A stretch of 64,000 nucleotides of DNA, taken from assembly GCA_030017685.1 (NCBI GenBank), contig JASEHH010000001.1, positions 1-64,000 on the forward strand, written 5' to 3'. Source of the DNA: Thermodesulfobacteriota bacterium (GTDB lineage Bacteria; Desulfobacterota; BSN033; UBA1163). The notes below the pieces were generated by a model. That model saw only the letters and a program-made list of their open reading frames with translations, was not told the DNA's origin and did no database searches. This document shows, piece after piece, positions 32,683 through 41,543 of this stretch. The position numbers and the translations under genes are program-made. Within the stretch, counting starts at the first letter, position 1. Each line of letters starts with the position of its first letter.

Positions 32683-33669
32683 TCAGGTCCCTTCAGGAAA
32701 TAGTCCTGTTGGACGAATCGAAAGAATGATGACGAGAAGCAACATTGTAATTCCCAGGGCTGCCTTAGGAACCAGATAGGCCACGTAATTATAAGAGAGC
32801 CCTACCAACAGGGCTCCCACCACAGAACCCGTCATGCTTCCAAGGCCTCCGATGATGGCCACGATCAAGGCGAAAACAATGACTTCCCCACCCATGGCCG
32901 GGTGAATCGATTTCACGAAGGTGGCCCACATCCCACCTCCAATGGCGGCAAGAGCAGAGCCTGCTGCAAACACCCCTGTGAAGTAACGATAAATATTGTG
33001 GCCCATCACCTGAACCATTTCAGGATTTTCAACACCTGCCCTGACAATGGTTCCTATTTTTGTTTTTCTTAAGATCATAAAAAGGGTGAGATAAAGGATT
33101 AACCCTATGACAATAGCAATGAGAGGATATTTCGATACCACCACGTCAAAAAGATCCCAAGAACCCATAAACTTGATAGGGACCGGCATCACCTCATCAT
33201 TCGGTCCCCAGACAATGCGAATCAGTTCTTCCATGACAATCATGGCGCCGACGGTGATAAAGATCTGAAAAAGGTGACTCCCATAAACAGGACGGATCAC
33301 TATTCTTTCGGTGATAATGCCTAAGAGGGCGACAAGGAGACCGGCGATGATGAGCGCCAAGAGGAAAATGATAATATTCAAAAAGATAGAATCTGACCCA
33401 CCCCAACCCGTCCATTGATTGATCAGGGAAAATGAGGTAAAGCCGATATAAGCCCCCCAGGTGAAAAGGGCTCCATGGGCTAAATTGAGGACGCTCAGAA
33501 AGCCGAAGATCAGCGAAAACCCTGAGGCGACCAGAAAAAGAAGCATCCCCATCGCCAGACCGGAGATGGTCAGGGTGATATAGGTTTTGGGGCTGATCAA
33601 TAAAAGAGGCAACAGAAAGATGGCCAAAACAATCAGCGTTGGAAGCCATCTTTTCCATGGAGAGTTCAC
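32683..33669 (-). CDS. livH: Branched-chain-type ABC importer, permease LivH (system 1)
   Basis: A 328-residue membrane protein with about eight to nine helices. LivH signatures: LIFGFLSVLNLAHGALFTWGAY, the EAA-like loop GGLGSMTGSVVGALLVG and a C-terminal RPTGLFPEG. The start is GTG with AGGAG upstream. It follows livF by 13 bp and forms the channel with LivM. Confidence 0.88.
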   Translation of the reverse strand: MNSPWKRWLPTLIVLAIFLLPLLLISPKTYITLTISGLAMGMLLFLVASGFSLIFGFLSVLNLAHGALFTWGAYIGFTSFSLINQWTGWGGSDSIFLNIIIFLLALIIAGLLVALLGIITERIVIRPVYGSHLFQIFITVGAMIVMEELIRIVWGPNDEVMPVPIKFMGSWDLFDVVVSKYPLIAIVIGLILYLTLFMILRKTKIGTIVRAGVENPEMVQVMGHNIYRYFTGVFAAGSALAAIGGGMWATFVKSIHPAMGGEVIVFALIVAIIGGLGSMTGSVVGALLVGLSYNYVAYLVPKAALGITMLLLVIILSIRPTGLFPEGT

Positions 33670-33682
33670 AATCTTTTTTCTC

Positions 33683-34417
33683 CTAATTCGTACCTGAAAT
33701 GCCTAAATATTTTTTCTTCAATTTCTCATTTTGAACCAACTCTTCCATCTGGCCGTGGTAGACAGTCCTTCCATCATCAAAGAGGTAGAAATCGTTACCG
33801 AGGCTGCTGGCCATATAAAAATTTTGCTCGACAAGAATCATCACTGTAATTTCCTTCAATTTGTTGATGGAATCAATGAGGTGGTCAATGATAATGGGAG
33901 CCAATCCTTTGGAGGGTTCGTCGATCAAAAGAAGTTCATTCCGGTTCACCAGGGGACGGGCAATGGCGAGCATCTGCTTTTGTCCGCCACTTAAATTACC
34001 TGCCATTGTTTTCCAGAATTTTTTAAGATCAGGAAAAATCTCGAAGACGGTTTCCATCATCTCTCGAGTCTTCCCATCCTCCTGAAGCATGGCCACGCGG
34101 AAGTTTTCTTCGACAGTGAGAAGGTTATAGATGCCTCGATCCTCGGGAACGAAGCCAATGCCCAAACGGGAAATCTCATAAGGTTTCAACCCTTGTATCG
34201 TTCGATTTTTTAGTTGGATTGTTCCTTGAGATGGAGGGAGTAATCCCATGATCGACCTCAATGTGGTACTTTTTCCAGCTCCGTTTCTACCCAAAAGGAC
34301 CGTTACTTTGCCGGGATGGACCTCAAAAGAGACCCCCTGGAGGATATGATGTTTTCCAATGAAGGTGTGGATTCCCTCGACTTTGAGAATCGGTTCAACC
34401 ACGGGATCGACCTCCAC
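33683..34417 (-). CDS. livF: ABC importer ATPase LivF (system 1)
   Basis: A 244-residue ATP-binding protein with Walker A GRNGAGKST, signature LSGGQKQ and Walker B LLIDEPSKGLAP, the last typical of LivF. AGGAGG nine bases before GTG 34417 sets the start; the frame is open further upstream into livG. It overlaps livG by 23 bases, indicating coupled translation, and powers the LivHM channel. Confidence 0.87.
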   Translation of the reverse strand: MEVDPVVEPILKVEGIHTFIGKHHILQGVSFEVHPGKVTVLLGRNGAGKSTTLRSIMGLLPPSQGTIQLKNRTIQGLKPYEISRLGIGFVPEDRGIYNLLTVEENFRVAMLQEDGKTREMMETVFEIFPDLKKFWKTMAGNLSGGQKQMLAIARPLVNRNELLLIDEPSKGLAPIIIDHLIDSINKLKEITVMILVEQNFYMASSLGNDFYLFDDGRTVYHGQMEELVQNEKLKKKYLGISGTN

Positions 34418-35162
34418 CAAAATAGGCCTCCTGAACCTCCTTGTTTTTGCTGATGGTTTCAGGAGTATCATCTGCGATTAATTTCCCCTCATGAAGGACT
34501 GCAATGGAATCAGAAAGCGCCATTAGCACATCCATTTTGTGCTCAACCAGAAGGATCGTTTTGTCCCTCCGATTCTTAATCTGTTTGAGAAGTTCCAGAA
34601 TAGAAGGGACCTCCTCCAAGGCCATGCCGGCAGTGGGTTCATCAAGAAGAAGGACTTCTGTTTCTAAAGCAATTAAGATGGCTATTTCTAACTTTCGCTG
34701 TTCTCCATGAGTGAGACCGCTTGCAGGAACATTCCATTTTGTATCCAATAACACCATTTTTAAGATTTCATAGGCTCGGTCTTCCAATTCAGAAAAGTGA
34801 AGATAATTTTTCCAAAAGTTAAAACCGATATCCTTCTGAGATTGGATGGCCAACCGAACATTCTCCAATACGGTAAGGGAGAGGAAGACATTTGTAAGTT
34901 GGAAGGACCTTCCAATACCCAGTTGGGTTCGAATGGCAGGCGAGAGTGGAGTGATGTCTTTTCCTTTAAAAAAGACCTTTCCTTCTGTAGGACGGTATTG
35001 CCCAGAGATCATGTTAAAAAGGGTCGTTTTGCCCGCGCCATTGGGGCCAATAATTGATTTGAATGTAAATGGTGTGATTTGAAGGTTGACATGATCTACT
35101 GCGACGTGGCCGCCAAAGCGTATCGTGAGATCTTTAGTCTCAATGATGGGGGATGGAGTCAT
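34395..35162 (-). CDS. livG: ABC importer ATPase LivG (system 1)
   Basis: A 255-residue ATP-binding protein with Walker A GPNGAGKTT, signature LTHGEQRKLEIA and Walker B LLLDEPTAGM, the LivG pattern; HGEQ replaces the usual SGGQ, as is normal for this subunit. It overlaps livF at its 3' end and follows the binding-protein gene after 154 bp. That gap contains inverted GGGTTAAGG/CCTTAACCC words of the hexad type. Confidence 0.87.
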   Translation of the reverse strand: MTPSPIIETKDLTIRFGGHVAVDHVNLQITPFTFKSIIGPNGAGKTTLFNMISGQYRPTEGKVFFKGKDITPLSPAIRTQLGIGRSFQLTNVFLSLTVLENVRLAIQSQKDIGFNFWKNYLHFSELEDRAYEILKMVLLDTKWNVPASGLTHGEQRKLEIAILIALETEVLLLDEPTAGMALEEVPSILELLKQIKNRRDKTILLVEHKMDVLMALSDSIAVLHEGKLIADDTPETISKNKEVQEAYFGGGRSRG

Positions 35163-35192
35163 ACCGATTTAGAAGAGAAGTCTCTCGTCATG

Positions 35193-35300
35193 GGGTTAAG
35201 GTAATGATGCCAGTTTTGTCTTTCGGTAAGGGGTATAGCCTCATCTGTTGACGTAACCCTTTGACCTTAAACGAAACGGGCCTCTTAACCTTAACCCAGT
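35193..35300. repeat. Inverted GGTTAAGG/CCTTAACC words between livK and livG (system 1)
   Basis: GGGGTTAAGGT near 35192-35202 faces CTTAACCTTAACCC near 35283-35297. The word is the same hexad family as at 13242 and 42530. Intervening sequence shows nothing else. Confidence 0.5.
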
Positions 35301-35316
35301 GACCATTTATTTTATA

Positions 35317-36537
35317 TTACCTCTTCACCAGAATGGGAGGCATTCCTTCCTCGGGGGAGACTTCCCTTACGAGGACTGGGACAGCCCATTCCTTATCCGG
35401 CTTTGCCTCCAACTTGAAAATATACATTGACTGCATGGCTTGATGGTCTATGTTACGGAAATACATTCTACCCTTCGGGGTCATGAATTCCATCCCTTCC
35501 ATTGTTGTGATCAACTTTTCGGTATCGGTGGATTGTGCTTTTTCGAAGGCTCTGACGGCTGCCATGGCTGCAGCAAATCCTCCGCAGGTAAAGAAGTCAG
35601 GAGGCTCTTTAAACCGAGTCGTATGCTCCTTCACCAGCCAATCATTCACCGGATTTTTAGGAAGCTCATAATAGTAATAGGCTCCTCCTGTCATTCCTTT
35701 TAAGCTTTCATATGCCTTGAGCAGGGGAAGGGTGGCTTTCAGAACGGGAAGAATATTTCCACCCGTGGTGATCTTGATCCCATATTTTTCAACCTTCATG
35801 ACAGCCATCTGCTCGATAGGAGGGTTCTTCCCTGCCCACACCACGAAAACATATTTTTCACCTGGCTTGTCTTTCAGGGCATCGATGATCCTCTGAACAG
35901 AGGAAGTGTGATCGGTCTGGGCCATGGGGGCATACTCCTCATGAACCATCTTGGCCCCCAATTTTTCGGCGGCCACCTTGTAAGCGGCAACTCCATCTCT
36001 TCCGAATGCATAATCCTGGGCAATTGCGGCAAGGAAGACGCCTGGCTTGGCGACTGCTTTGGCATTGGAGATGGCGTCCTGGCCGGAGTTTCTTCCAGTT
36101 CTAAAGATGTAGCGGTTCCATGCACTGCCCGTGATCGAATCGGCCACTGCGGGTTCCACCAGCAAGATCTTTTTGAACTCCTGGGCCACCGGAAGCATGG
36201 CCAGTGCCGCAGCGCTGCTCGTGGTTCCAACCACAAGATCGACCTTGTCATCGGCGTAAAATTTTGTAATCAACCGTTTAGCGACATCGGGCTTTATCTG
36301 ATCGTCTTCAATGATCAATTCTATCTTTCGCCCGATGACTTCGTTCTTGCCCTTGGTCCCATACTCCAGACCCATCTTAAATCCGGTAAGCATCTGCTTG
36401 GCATAGGCCTCCAGTGCGCCGGAAAACCCCTGAACGACGCCGATCTTCAGGGGCTGTTGGGCATCTGATTGAATAGCGAAGAAAAAGACCAGAGAGGCAA
36501 CGAGCACTAAAACTCTTAATCCTTTGTTGATGAACAT
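35317..36537 (-). CDS. livK: ABC importer substrate-binding protein (LivK-like, system 1)
   Basis: A 406-residue periplasmic binding protein of the Leu/Ile/Val type with a signal peptide (MFINKGLRVLVLVASLVFFF, cleavage probably after SDA). Mature start QQPLKIGVVQGFSGALEAYA; conserved region DLVVGTTSSAAALAMLPVA and the Tyr/Gly-rich hinge. AGGAGG with eight-base spacing selects ATG 36537 over 36543. Ligand unknown; the nearby CoA-transferase genes argue for an organic acid. Confidence 0.87.
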   Translation of the reverse strand: MFINKGLRVLVLVASLVFFFAIQSDAQQPLKIGVVQGFSGALEAYAKQMLTGFKMGLEYGTKGKNEVIGRKIELIIEDDQIKPDVAKRLITKFYADDKVDLVVGTTSSAAALAMLPVAQEFKKILLVEPAVADSITGSAWNRYIFRTGRNSGQDAISNAKAVAKPGVFLAAIAQDYAFGRDGVAAYKVAAEKLGAKMVHEEYAPMAQTDHTSSVQRIIDALKDKPGEKYVFVVWAGKNPPIEQMAVMKVEKYGIKITTGGNILPVLKATLPLLKAYESLKGMTGGAYYYYELPKNPVNDWLVKEHTTRFKEPPDFFTCGGFAAAMAAVRAFEKAQSTDTEKLITTMEGMEFMTPKGRMYFRNIDHQAMQSMYIFKLEAKPDKEWAVPVLVREVSPEEGMPPILVKR

Positions 36538-36678
36538 AATCATGACCTCCTTTCTTTTTTATAACCCTTTAGGGTAGGGACATCTCATCTCTATTTATCA
36601 CGTTTTAAGATATGAGTCTAATAAAATTTTACCATCTTGCCGTTGGGCTTGAATCCCATTTTCCTTTCGGTCTCCATT

Positions 36679-37479
36679 TCAATTCTCTTCCTTACTATTT
36701 TTATCCCCCCGGCTTAAAACGATACGAAAAGGGTCGACTTTTTCACGGAGGACGCTCAATTCCTCATCCGTTGGCGGAGGAAGCTGTTTTAAATCCTCTG
36801 TGATTAAAAGCTCAAATCCAGTATTCTGGATGACCTCGTCCAGAGTCACTTCCGGAAGAAGTCCGATCAATCTCATCCTCTTTGTCCTCTCTTCAAAATC
36901 GAGCAAGGCCTTGTCAGTAAAAACCCGGTAAGGTCCGGTTCCCGGAGGAAGCCCTGCTTTCTCTCTTGCCCCAGGCCCATCGATATAACCCGGAGTGGTA
37001 ATGAAATCTACCTTCTCAATGAACCTCCTCTTTTCATGGTTCATGATGATCATGGTCCGCCAGCAGAGTGATCCAAATGCATTGGCCCCTCCACTGCCAG
37101 GCCATCGTACTGATGGCGCCTCATATCGGCCCTTCACCGTTGAATTGATGTTCCCATATTGATCCACCTGGGCTCCACCTAAAAATGCATAATGGGCTAT
37201 GCCCAACTGAGCCATTTCGAATATCTCCGGCATGTCGCAGGTTCGAATCGCCCTATAAGTGGTCCTCGAGCAACCCACGGAGGTGGGCAGGGTTGGCATC
37301 TGGGGAGCCACTCCACCCGCCTCAAAAACGGGGACGATGTTGGGGGCATGCATATGTTGGGCTAAACTGGCGGCCAGCATCGGAATGCCTGTACCGATGT
37401 AGATGACTGCCCGATCCTCAATTTCTCTCGCCGCAATAATGGCCATCAATTCGATGATATTGTAATCTCTGTTTCTCAT
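36679..37479 (-). CDS. CoA-transferase subunit B (family I)
   Basis: A 266-residue family I CoA-transferase small-domain subunit. IYIGTGIPMLAASLAQ and VFEAGGVAPQ with Glu53 fit the glutamate that carries CoA during catalysis; FLGGAQVDQYGNINSTVKG is the typical glycine-rich element. With subunit A upstream (gap 19 bp) it would move CoA from acetyl- or another acyl-CoA to a free acid. Sequence is closer to the glutaconate/ketosteroid-catabolism-like group than to acetoacetate transferases, in my judgement. Confidence 0.82.
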   Translation of the reverse strand: MRNRDYNIIELMAIIAAREIEDRAVIYIGTGIPMLAASLAQHMHAPNIVPVFEAGGVAPQMPTLPTSVGCSRTTYRAIRTCDMPEIFEMAQLGIAHYAFLGGAQVDQYGNINSTVKGRYEAPSVRWPGSGGANAFGSLCWRTMIIMNHEKRRFIEKVDFITTPGYIDGPGAREKAGLPPGTGPYRVFTDKALLDFEERTKRMRLIGLLPEVTLDEVIQNTGFELLITEDLKQLPPPTDEELSVLREKVDPFRIVLSRGDKNSKEEN

Positions 37480-37498
37480 AACAAGCCTTTCGCACTAT

Positions 37499-38512
37499 TC
37501 ATCTTACCCTTAGATGTTCGAGATCCTCCAAATAGTGGAGCCTTTCCTTTCCACCGACCTTCTCGAGATACTCCGCGAAATTTTTAACGCCAAAGATATA
37601 TTTATTATAATATTCCTCAAGCGAGGAACGATCTCTTGCGGCAGCCACATACTCTTTCATATGATCGATATCGACATAATACATGCCAGGCATGTTGGTC
37701 GGATGCGTTCCATAGGGGATCTCCACAACCGCATCCACATAGAAGCAGGGGATCAGGGTTCGATCAGGGGCGAGCCGGATCTCATCCGTATCAATAATCT
37801 TTTCTGTCGTGATGATCAAACGCTTTGCCGATTTTGACTTTCCAAGGTCTTCGTTCAGCGCTCCTTCGATCTGGGCATTCCCATAGATATCGCACCGATG
37901 AACATGGATGATACAGACATCCGCATAGATGGCGGGAACCAGGACTAACTCCTCACCCGTGAAGGGACATCGAATTTTTATGGCCGCACTGTGCTTAAAC
38001 CCATCCGCCCCCATCATATTCCTAATAGGAAGAAATGGAATACCCATGGCCGCGGCCTTGTGACGCCAGGCCATGCTGGCATTATCATACTCGGCAATCC
38101 CCATCTCTCCATCGGTGATCATTCTCTCGGCATTTTTCCGGGTCATATAGGGGATGCCGAAGATCTCCATTCCCGTAATATAGCCACAGTCGATATTCTT
38201 CACACACCCCGCATCTAACATGAGGTTGAAATCATAGGTCCGGGTTCCGGCCGCCAGATTCAGATTCCTCTTCTTCTGACGTATCATCTCATGGACAGCG
38301 GCCATAGAGAGTCTGACGAAGCTGACCCCTCCCATCGTCAGGTAGTCTCCATCGTGAACAAATTGCTGGATGGCGGTTTTGATGTCTATCCTTTTATCCC
38401 GCCAGGCATTCTTCACCTTTTCTCTCATATGTTCCCGAAATTCATTGGGTGTGATCTTGGAGAATATCTGGCCGGATCCTTCCTCCAGTATTTCTATCAC
38501 CTTTCCTGACAT
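37499..38512 (-). CDS. CoA-transferase subunit A (family I)
   Basis: A 337-residue CoA-transferase alpha subunit: GGVSFVRLSMAAVHEMIRQ, NLNLAAGTRTYDFNLMLDAG and CIIHVHRCDIYGNAQIEG. It is the first gene of the CoA-transferase/livK1 transcript, with its own promoter 30-60 bp upstream. The length exceeds typical alpha subunits (about 230-320) by a C-terminal helical extension (DHMKEYVAAARDRSSLEEYY). Works with the subunit encoded at 36679. Confidence 0.82.
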   Translation of the reverse strand: MSGKVIEILEEGSGQIFSKITPNEFREHMREKVKNAWRDKRIDIKTAIQQFVHDGDYLTMGGVSFVRLSMAAVHEMIRQKKRNLNLAAGTRTYDFNLMLDAGCVKNIDCGYITGMEIFGIPYMTRKNAERMITDGEMGIAEYDNASMAWRHKAAAMGIPFLPIRNMMGADGFKHSAAIKIRCPFTGEELVLVPAIYADVCIIHVHRCDIYGNAQIEGALNEDLGKSKSAKRLIITTEKIIDTDEIRLAPDRTLIPCFYVDAVVEIPYGTHPTNMPGMYYVDIDHMKEYVAAARDRSSLEEYYNKYIFGVKNFAEYLEKVGGKERLHYLEDLEHLRVR

Positions 38513-38540
38513 TTATCTCCACCTCAATTAATTTTAGGAA

Positions 38541-38570
38541 TCTATAAATCAATCCTGATAAAGTTGTCAA
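38541..38570 (-). promoter_or_regulatory. Sigma-70-type promoter upstream of the CoA-transferase genes
   Basis: On the minus strand TTGACA (38565-38570) and TATAGA (38541-38546) are 18 bp apart, or TTATAG at 17 bp. It lies 29-58 bp before the subunit A start. Confidence 0.55.
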
Positions 38571-38616
38571 TCATCATTCTCGAGAGCTCTGAAAAACTAC
38601 TTTTTGCTTTCTGATT

Positions 38617-38658
38617 ACACAGATTTCAAAAAAAGATTCCACAGATTTTTCTTTATTT
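38617..38658. repeat. GATTACACAGATT-type word repeat
   Basis: GATTACACAGATT followed by GATTCCACAGATT in the gap between CoA-transferase and dehydrogenase genes. The 13-mer GATTACACAGATT recurs near 52981 and 55318. Confidence 0.5.
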
Positions 38659-38672
38659 CAAATAAAGGCATT

Positions 38673-39598
38673 TCAATCGTTTAAGAAATTGACGATCCCG
38701 TTCTTGCACCTTTTCCCCACCTTTTCGGGAGGATATGAGAAAAAGCCTTCTCCGGTCTTTACTCCGAGCTTCCCTTGACTTACCATCTCCTTAAGTAATT
38801 CCGGAGGTTCAGTCGACCGATCAATTACTTCAAAGAGATACTGGGAGATGGTGAGAAAGGTGTCAAGACCGCCGAAGTCGCTCGTTTCCAGGGGGCCAAG
38901 TGTCGGAAAGCGAAACCCAAAGGAGCCTTTGACTGCCGTATCAATATCCTCTGCCGAAGCCACTCCTTCTTTGAGACAGGCCAAGGCTTCTCGATAAAGG
39001 GCGAACTGAAGACGGTTTCCCAAAAAACCTGGGACTTCTTTCAATATCTTTACGGGTTTCTTTCCGATGGTTTTTAGGAGCTGGCAGACCAGATCGACAG
39101 TTTGATCGGAAGTAAATTGACCTTTGACCACCTTCACCACAGGAATGATATGAGGAGGATTCCACCAGTGGGTGATGACCGGTCGATCCTGGCGATGAAT
39201 TCCAGAAGCCATCTCGGTCAAACTTAAGCCAGAAGTATTGCTTGCGATGATCGTATGGGGAGGGCAGTATTTGTCCAACTCTTTGAAGGCGCTTTTTTTA
39301 GATCCATCACCTCTGGAAGGGCCTCTACCACAAAGTCAGATTCCTCGGCGGTTGCTTTTAAGTTCTTGTTCGTTTTGATCCTTTCGAAAGCCTCCCGGGC
39401 TGCCACGGGTGTTGTGATTCCGAACTCAATGAAGGTATCAAGATTTGAACGGATGCGCCGGAGGGCCTTCTCCAATATGGCCTCACTGATGTCCTTTAAC
39501 ATGACCTCGTATCCAGCGAGGGCGAAGGTCTGGCCGATGCCATGTCCCATGATTCCTGAACCGATGACGCCGATCTTCTTTATCTGGGAAAGTTTCAT
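38673..39598 (-). CDS. 3-hydroxyacyl-CoA dehydrogenase, frameshifted at A7
   Basis: Two frames together give one complete enzyme of about 310 residues. The first (39598 down to about 39290) has the NAD motif GVIGSGIMGHGIG and ends in VVEALPEVMDLKK; the second (to 38673) continues FKELDKYCPPHTIIASNTSG with the catalytic Ser/His/Glu segments (SNTSG, THWWNPP, KEVPGFLGNRLQ). The switch is at seven A residues on the coding strand (39293-39299 as T7). Slipping back one base there restores the frame. It may be a sequencing error, a mutation, or slippage on A_AAA_AAA. Start at 39598 has GGAG upstream. Role: oxidises a hydroxyacyl-CoA beside MaoC. Confidence 0.75.
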
Positions 39599-39613
39599 GA
39601 GGGGCTCCAAGTT

Positions 39614-40039
39614 TTACTCCTTTTGGGGAGGCATGGCCCAGGCCATGCCATCAACCACTTCCTTCCCATCCTGATTGATGCAGGTCGTTCTAAATCTCAC
39701 TCTGTTCTTCTCAGGGAGAATCTCCATCACCTCCACCCTAACGGTCAGGGTATCTCCAATTCTCACAGGAGCGAGGAATCGAATCTCGTGAGAGAGGTAG
39801 ATGGTTCCGTGACCTGGCAGGATGTTCCCGAGGATAGCGGAGAGGAGGCCGATGGAAAGGGCACCGTGAGCAATTCTCCCTTTAAACAGGGTTTTTTCCG
39901 CATAGGCTTGATCGGTATGAATGGGATTGTGATCTCCAATGGCGTGGGCAAAGAGTTCAACGTCTCTTTCTGTAATCGTCCGGGTGATCTGTGCTGAATC
40001 CCCGACCTTCAGTTCGTGAATGGTTTTTCCTCCCGGCAT
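39614..40039 (-). CDS. MaoC-like (R)-specific enoyl-CoA hydratase
   Basis: A 141-residue hot-dog-fold hydratase. The catalytic motif AHAIGDHNPIHTD has Asp36 and His41, followed by GRIAHGALSIGLLSAILG, the signature of (R)-specific hydratases. It hydrates enoyl-CoA, or dehydrates hydroxyacyl-CoA, in concert with the frameshifted dehydrogenase gene 15 bp downstream. Both form the end of the second Liv cluster. Confidence 0.87.
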   Translation of the reverse strand: MPGGKTIHELKVGDSAQITRTITERDVELFAHAIGDHNPIHTDQAYAEKTLFKGRIAHGALSIGLLSAILGNILPGHGTIYLSHEIRFLAPVRIGDTLTVRVEVMEILPEKNRVRFRTTCINQDGKEVVDGMAWAMPPQKE

Positions 40040-40105
40040 AAAAACGGATTCCTTCTCAAAGGGAGTAAATGTTGCGGAATGGATTCGGGTGACAAAAGGG
40101 TGGAT

Positions 40106-40804
40106 TCAAACCATCAGGTATTTCTTTTTGACTTCCTCATTCTTTCTCAATTCTTCAATCGTCCCCTGGTAGCGGATCGTTCCTTTATCCATCAGATAGG
40201 CCCGATCGCTCAGGGCCGTGGCTAAACCCACATTATGTTCACAGATGAGCATGGTCGTTCCCAATTTCTTGATCTCTCCCAATTGGTGTTCCATCGCTCT
40301 AATGACCAAAGGAGCCAATCCTTCACCCGGTTCATCCAAAAGAAGCAGTTGAGGGTTGGTCATTAAGGTTCTGGCGATGGTGAGCATCTGCTGTTCTCCA
40401 CCGCTGAGTTGATTTCCCATATGGGAATCTAACTCTTTCAATTTAGGGAAGAGGGAATAAACCCGATTGAGATCCCAGATGGCGCCTAATTTTTCTCTCC
40501 GGGCGACGAGAATATTCTGTCGAACGGTCAGGTCAGGAAAAATCCGGCGGTCATCAGGAACAAAACCAATCCCCAGCGGAGCAATTCGGTAGGGAGGTTT
40601 CCCGATGATCTCCTGGCCCTTGAATTTAATGCTTCCCGAACGAGGGGGCGTCAGGCCAATGATGCTTCGCAAGGTGGTCGTCTTACCCGCCCCATTTCTT
40701 CCCAGGAGACAGACAACCTCTCCGTCATTGACCTCCAGCGAAATGCCAAAGAGGATATGACTTGTCCCATAATAGGTATGGATCTCTTTGACTTCAAGGA
40801 TCAT
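40106..40804 (-). CDS. livF: ABC importer ATPase LivF (system 2)
   Basis: A 232-residue ATP-binding protein with Walker A GRNGAGKTT, signature LSGGEQQM and Walker B LLLDEPGEGLAP. Its ATG overlaps the livG stop (ATGA at 40801-40804). It belongs to the complete second Liv system at 40106-44874. Confidence 0.9.
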   Translation of the reverse strand: MILEVKEIHTYYGTSHILFGISLEVNDGEVVCLLGRNGAGKTTTLRSIIGLTPPRSGSIKFKGQEIIGKPPYRIAPLGIGFVPDDRRIFPDLTVRQNILVARREKLGAIWDLNRVYSLFPKLKELDSHMGNQLSGGEQQMLTIARTLMTNPQLLLLDEPGEGLAPLVIRAMEHQLGEIKKLGTTMLICEHNVGLATALSDRAYLMDKGTIRYQGTIEELRKNEEVKKKYLMV

Positions 40805-41541
40805 GCTGTTCCACCCAGATAGATTTTCTGAACCTCATCATTCGCTCTCACCTCATCGGGCTTTCCATCCGCGATCAGGGTTCCCTGGTGAAGAACGGAG
40901 ATTCGTTTGGCAATGCCGAAAACGACGCTCATGTCATGTTCAGTAAAAAGGATCGTCAACCCCTTTTCTTCCACTAACTTCCGGATGAAAATCATTGTGC
41001 TCTCTGTTTCTTCGGGAGACATGCCGCAGGTGGGTTCATCCAAAAGCAGGAGCTCAGGTTCGGTTCCTAAGGTGATGCCCAATTCCAGCCTCTTTTTATC
41101 TCCGTGCGAGATGGAATCCCCAAGGGTGTCTGCCTGGTCTGCCAGTCCTACGTCTTCCAGAATCCGGTAAACCTCTTCCTTAAAGAATTTCTTTGAGGCG
41201 GAGAAAAAGCTGAGCGTGACTCCGCGATGGGATAGGAGACCCATCAAAACGCTTTCGTAGACCGTGAATTTAGGAAAGATGCTGGTGATCTGGAAGGATC
41301 GGGTGATGCCGTGTTTGCACCTCCTGTAGGCAGGCAGATGGGTGATCTCCTCCCCTTTAAATAATACCTTTCCGGAAGTCGCCTGATGGTAACCCGTGAT
41401 GAGATTGAAATAGGTGCTTTTCCCGGCGCCATTCGGGCCGATGATGGCGTGAATATCCCCCTTGCGGATATCGAGGCTCACCTGATTGACCGCACGAAGT
41501 TTACCAAACTCTTTTGTGATCCCCTGGGTCTGAAGAAACAT
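40801..41541 (-). CDS. livG: ABC importer ATPase LivG (system 2)
   Basis: A 246-residue ATP-binding protein with Walker A GPNGAGKST, LivG-type signature ISHGDKKRLELG and Walker B LLLDEPTCGMSPEE. It starts two bases after the livM stop and overlaps livF by four bases, so translation is tightly coupled. Confidence 0.9.
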   Translation of the reverse strand: MFLQTQGITKEFGKLRAVNQVSLDIRKGDIHAIIGPNGAGKSTYFNLITGYHQATSGKVLFKGEEITHLPAYRRCKHGITRSFQITSIFPKFTVYESVLMGLLSHRGVTLSFFSASKKFFKEEVYRILEDVGLADQADTLGDSISHGDKKRLELGITLGTEPELLLLDEPTCGMSPEETESTMIFIRKLVEEKGLTILFTEHDMSVVFGIAKRISVLHQGTLIADGKPDEVRANDEVQKIYLGGTA

Positions 41542-41543
41542 GT

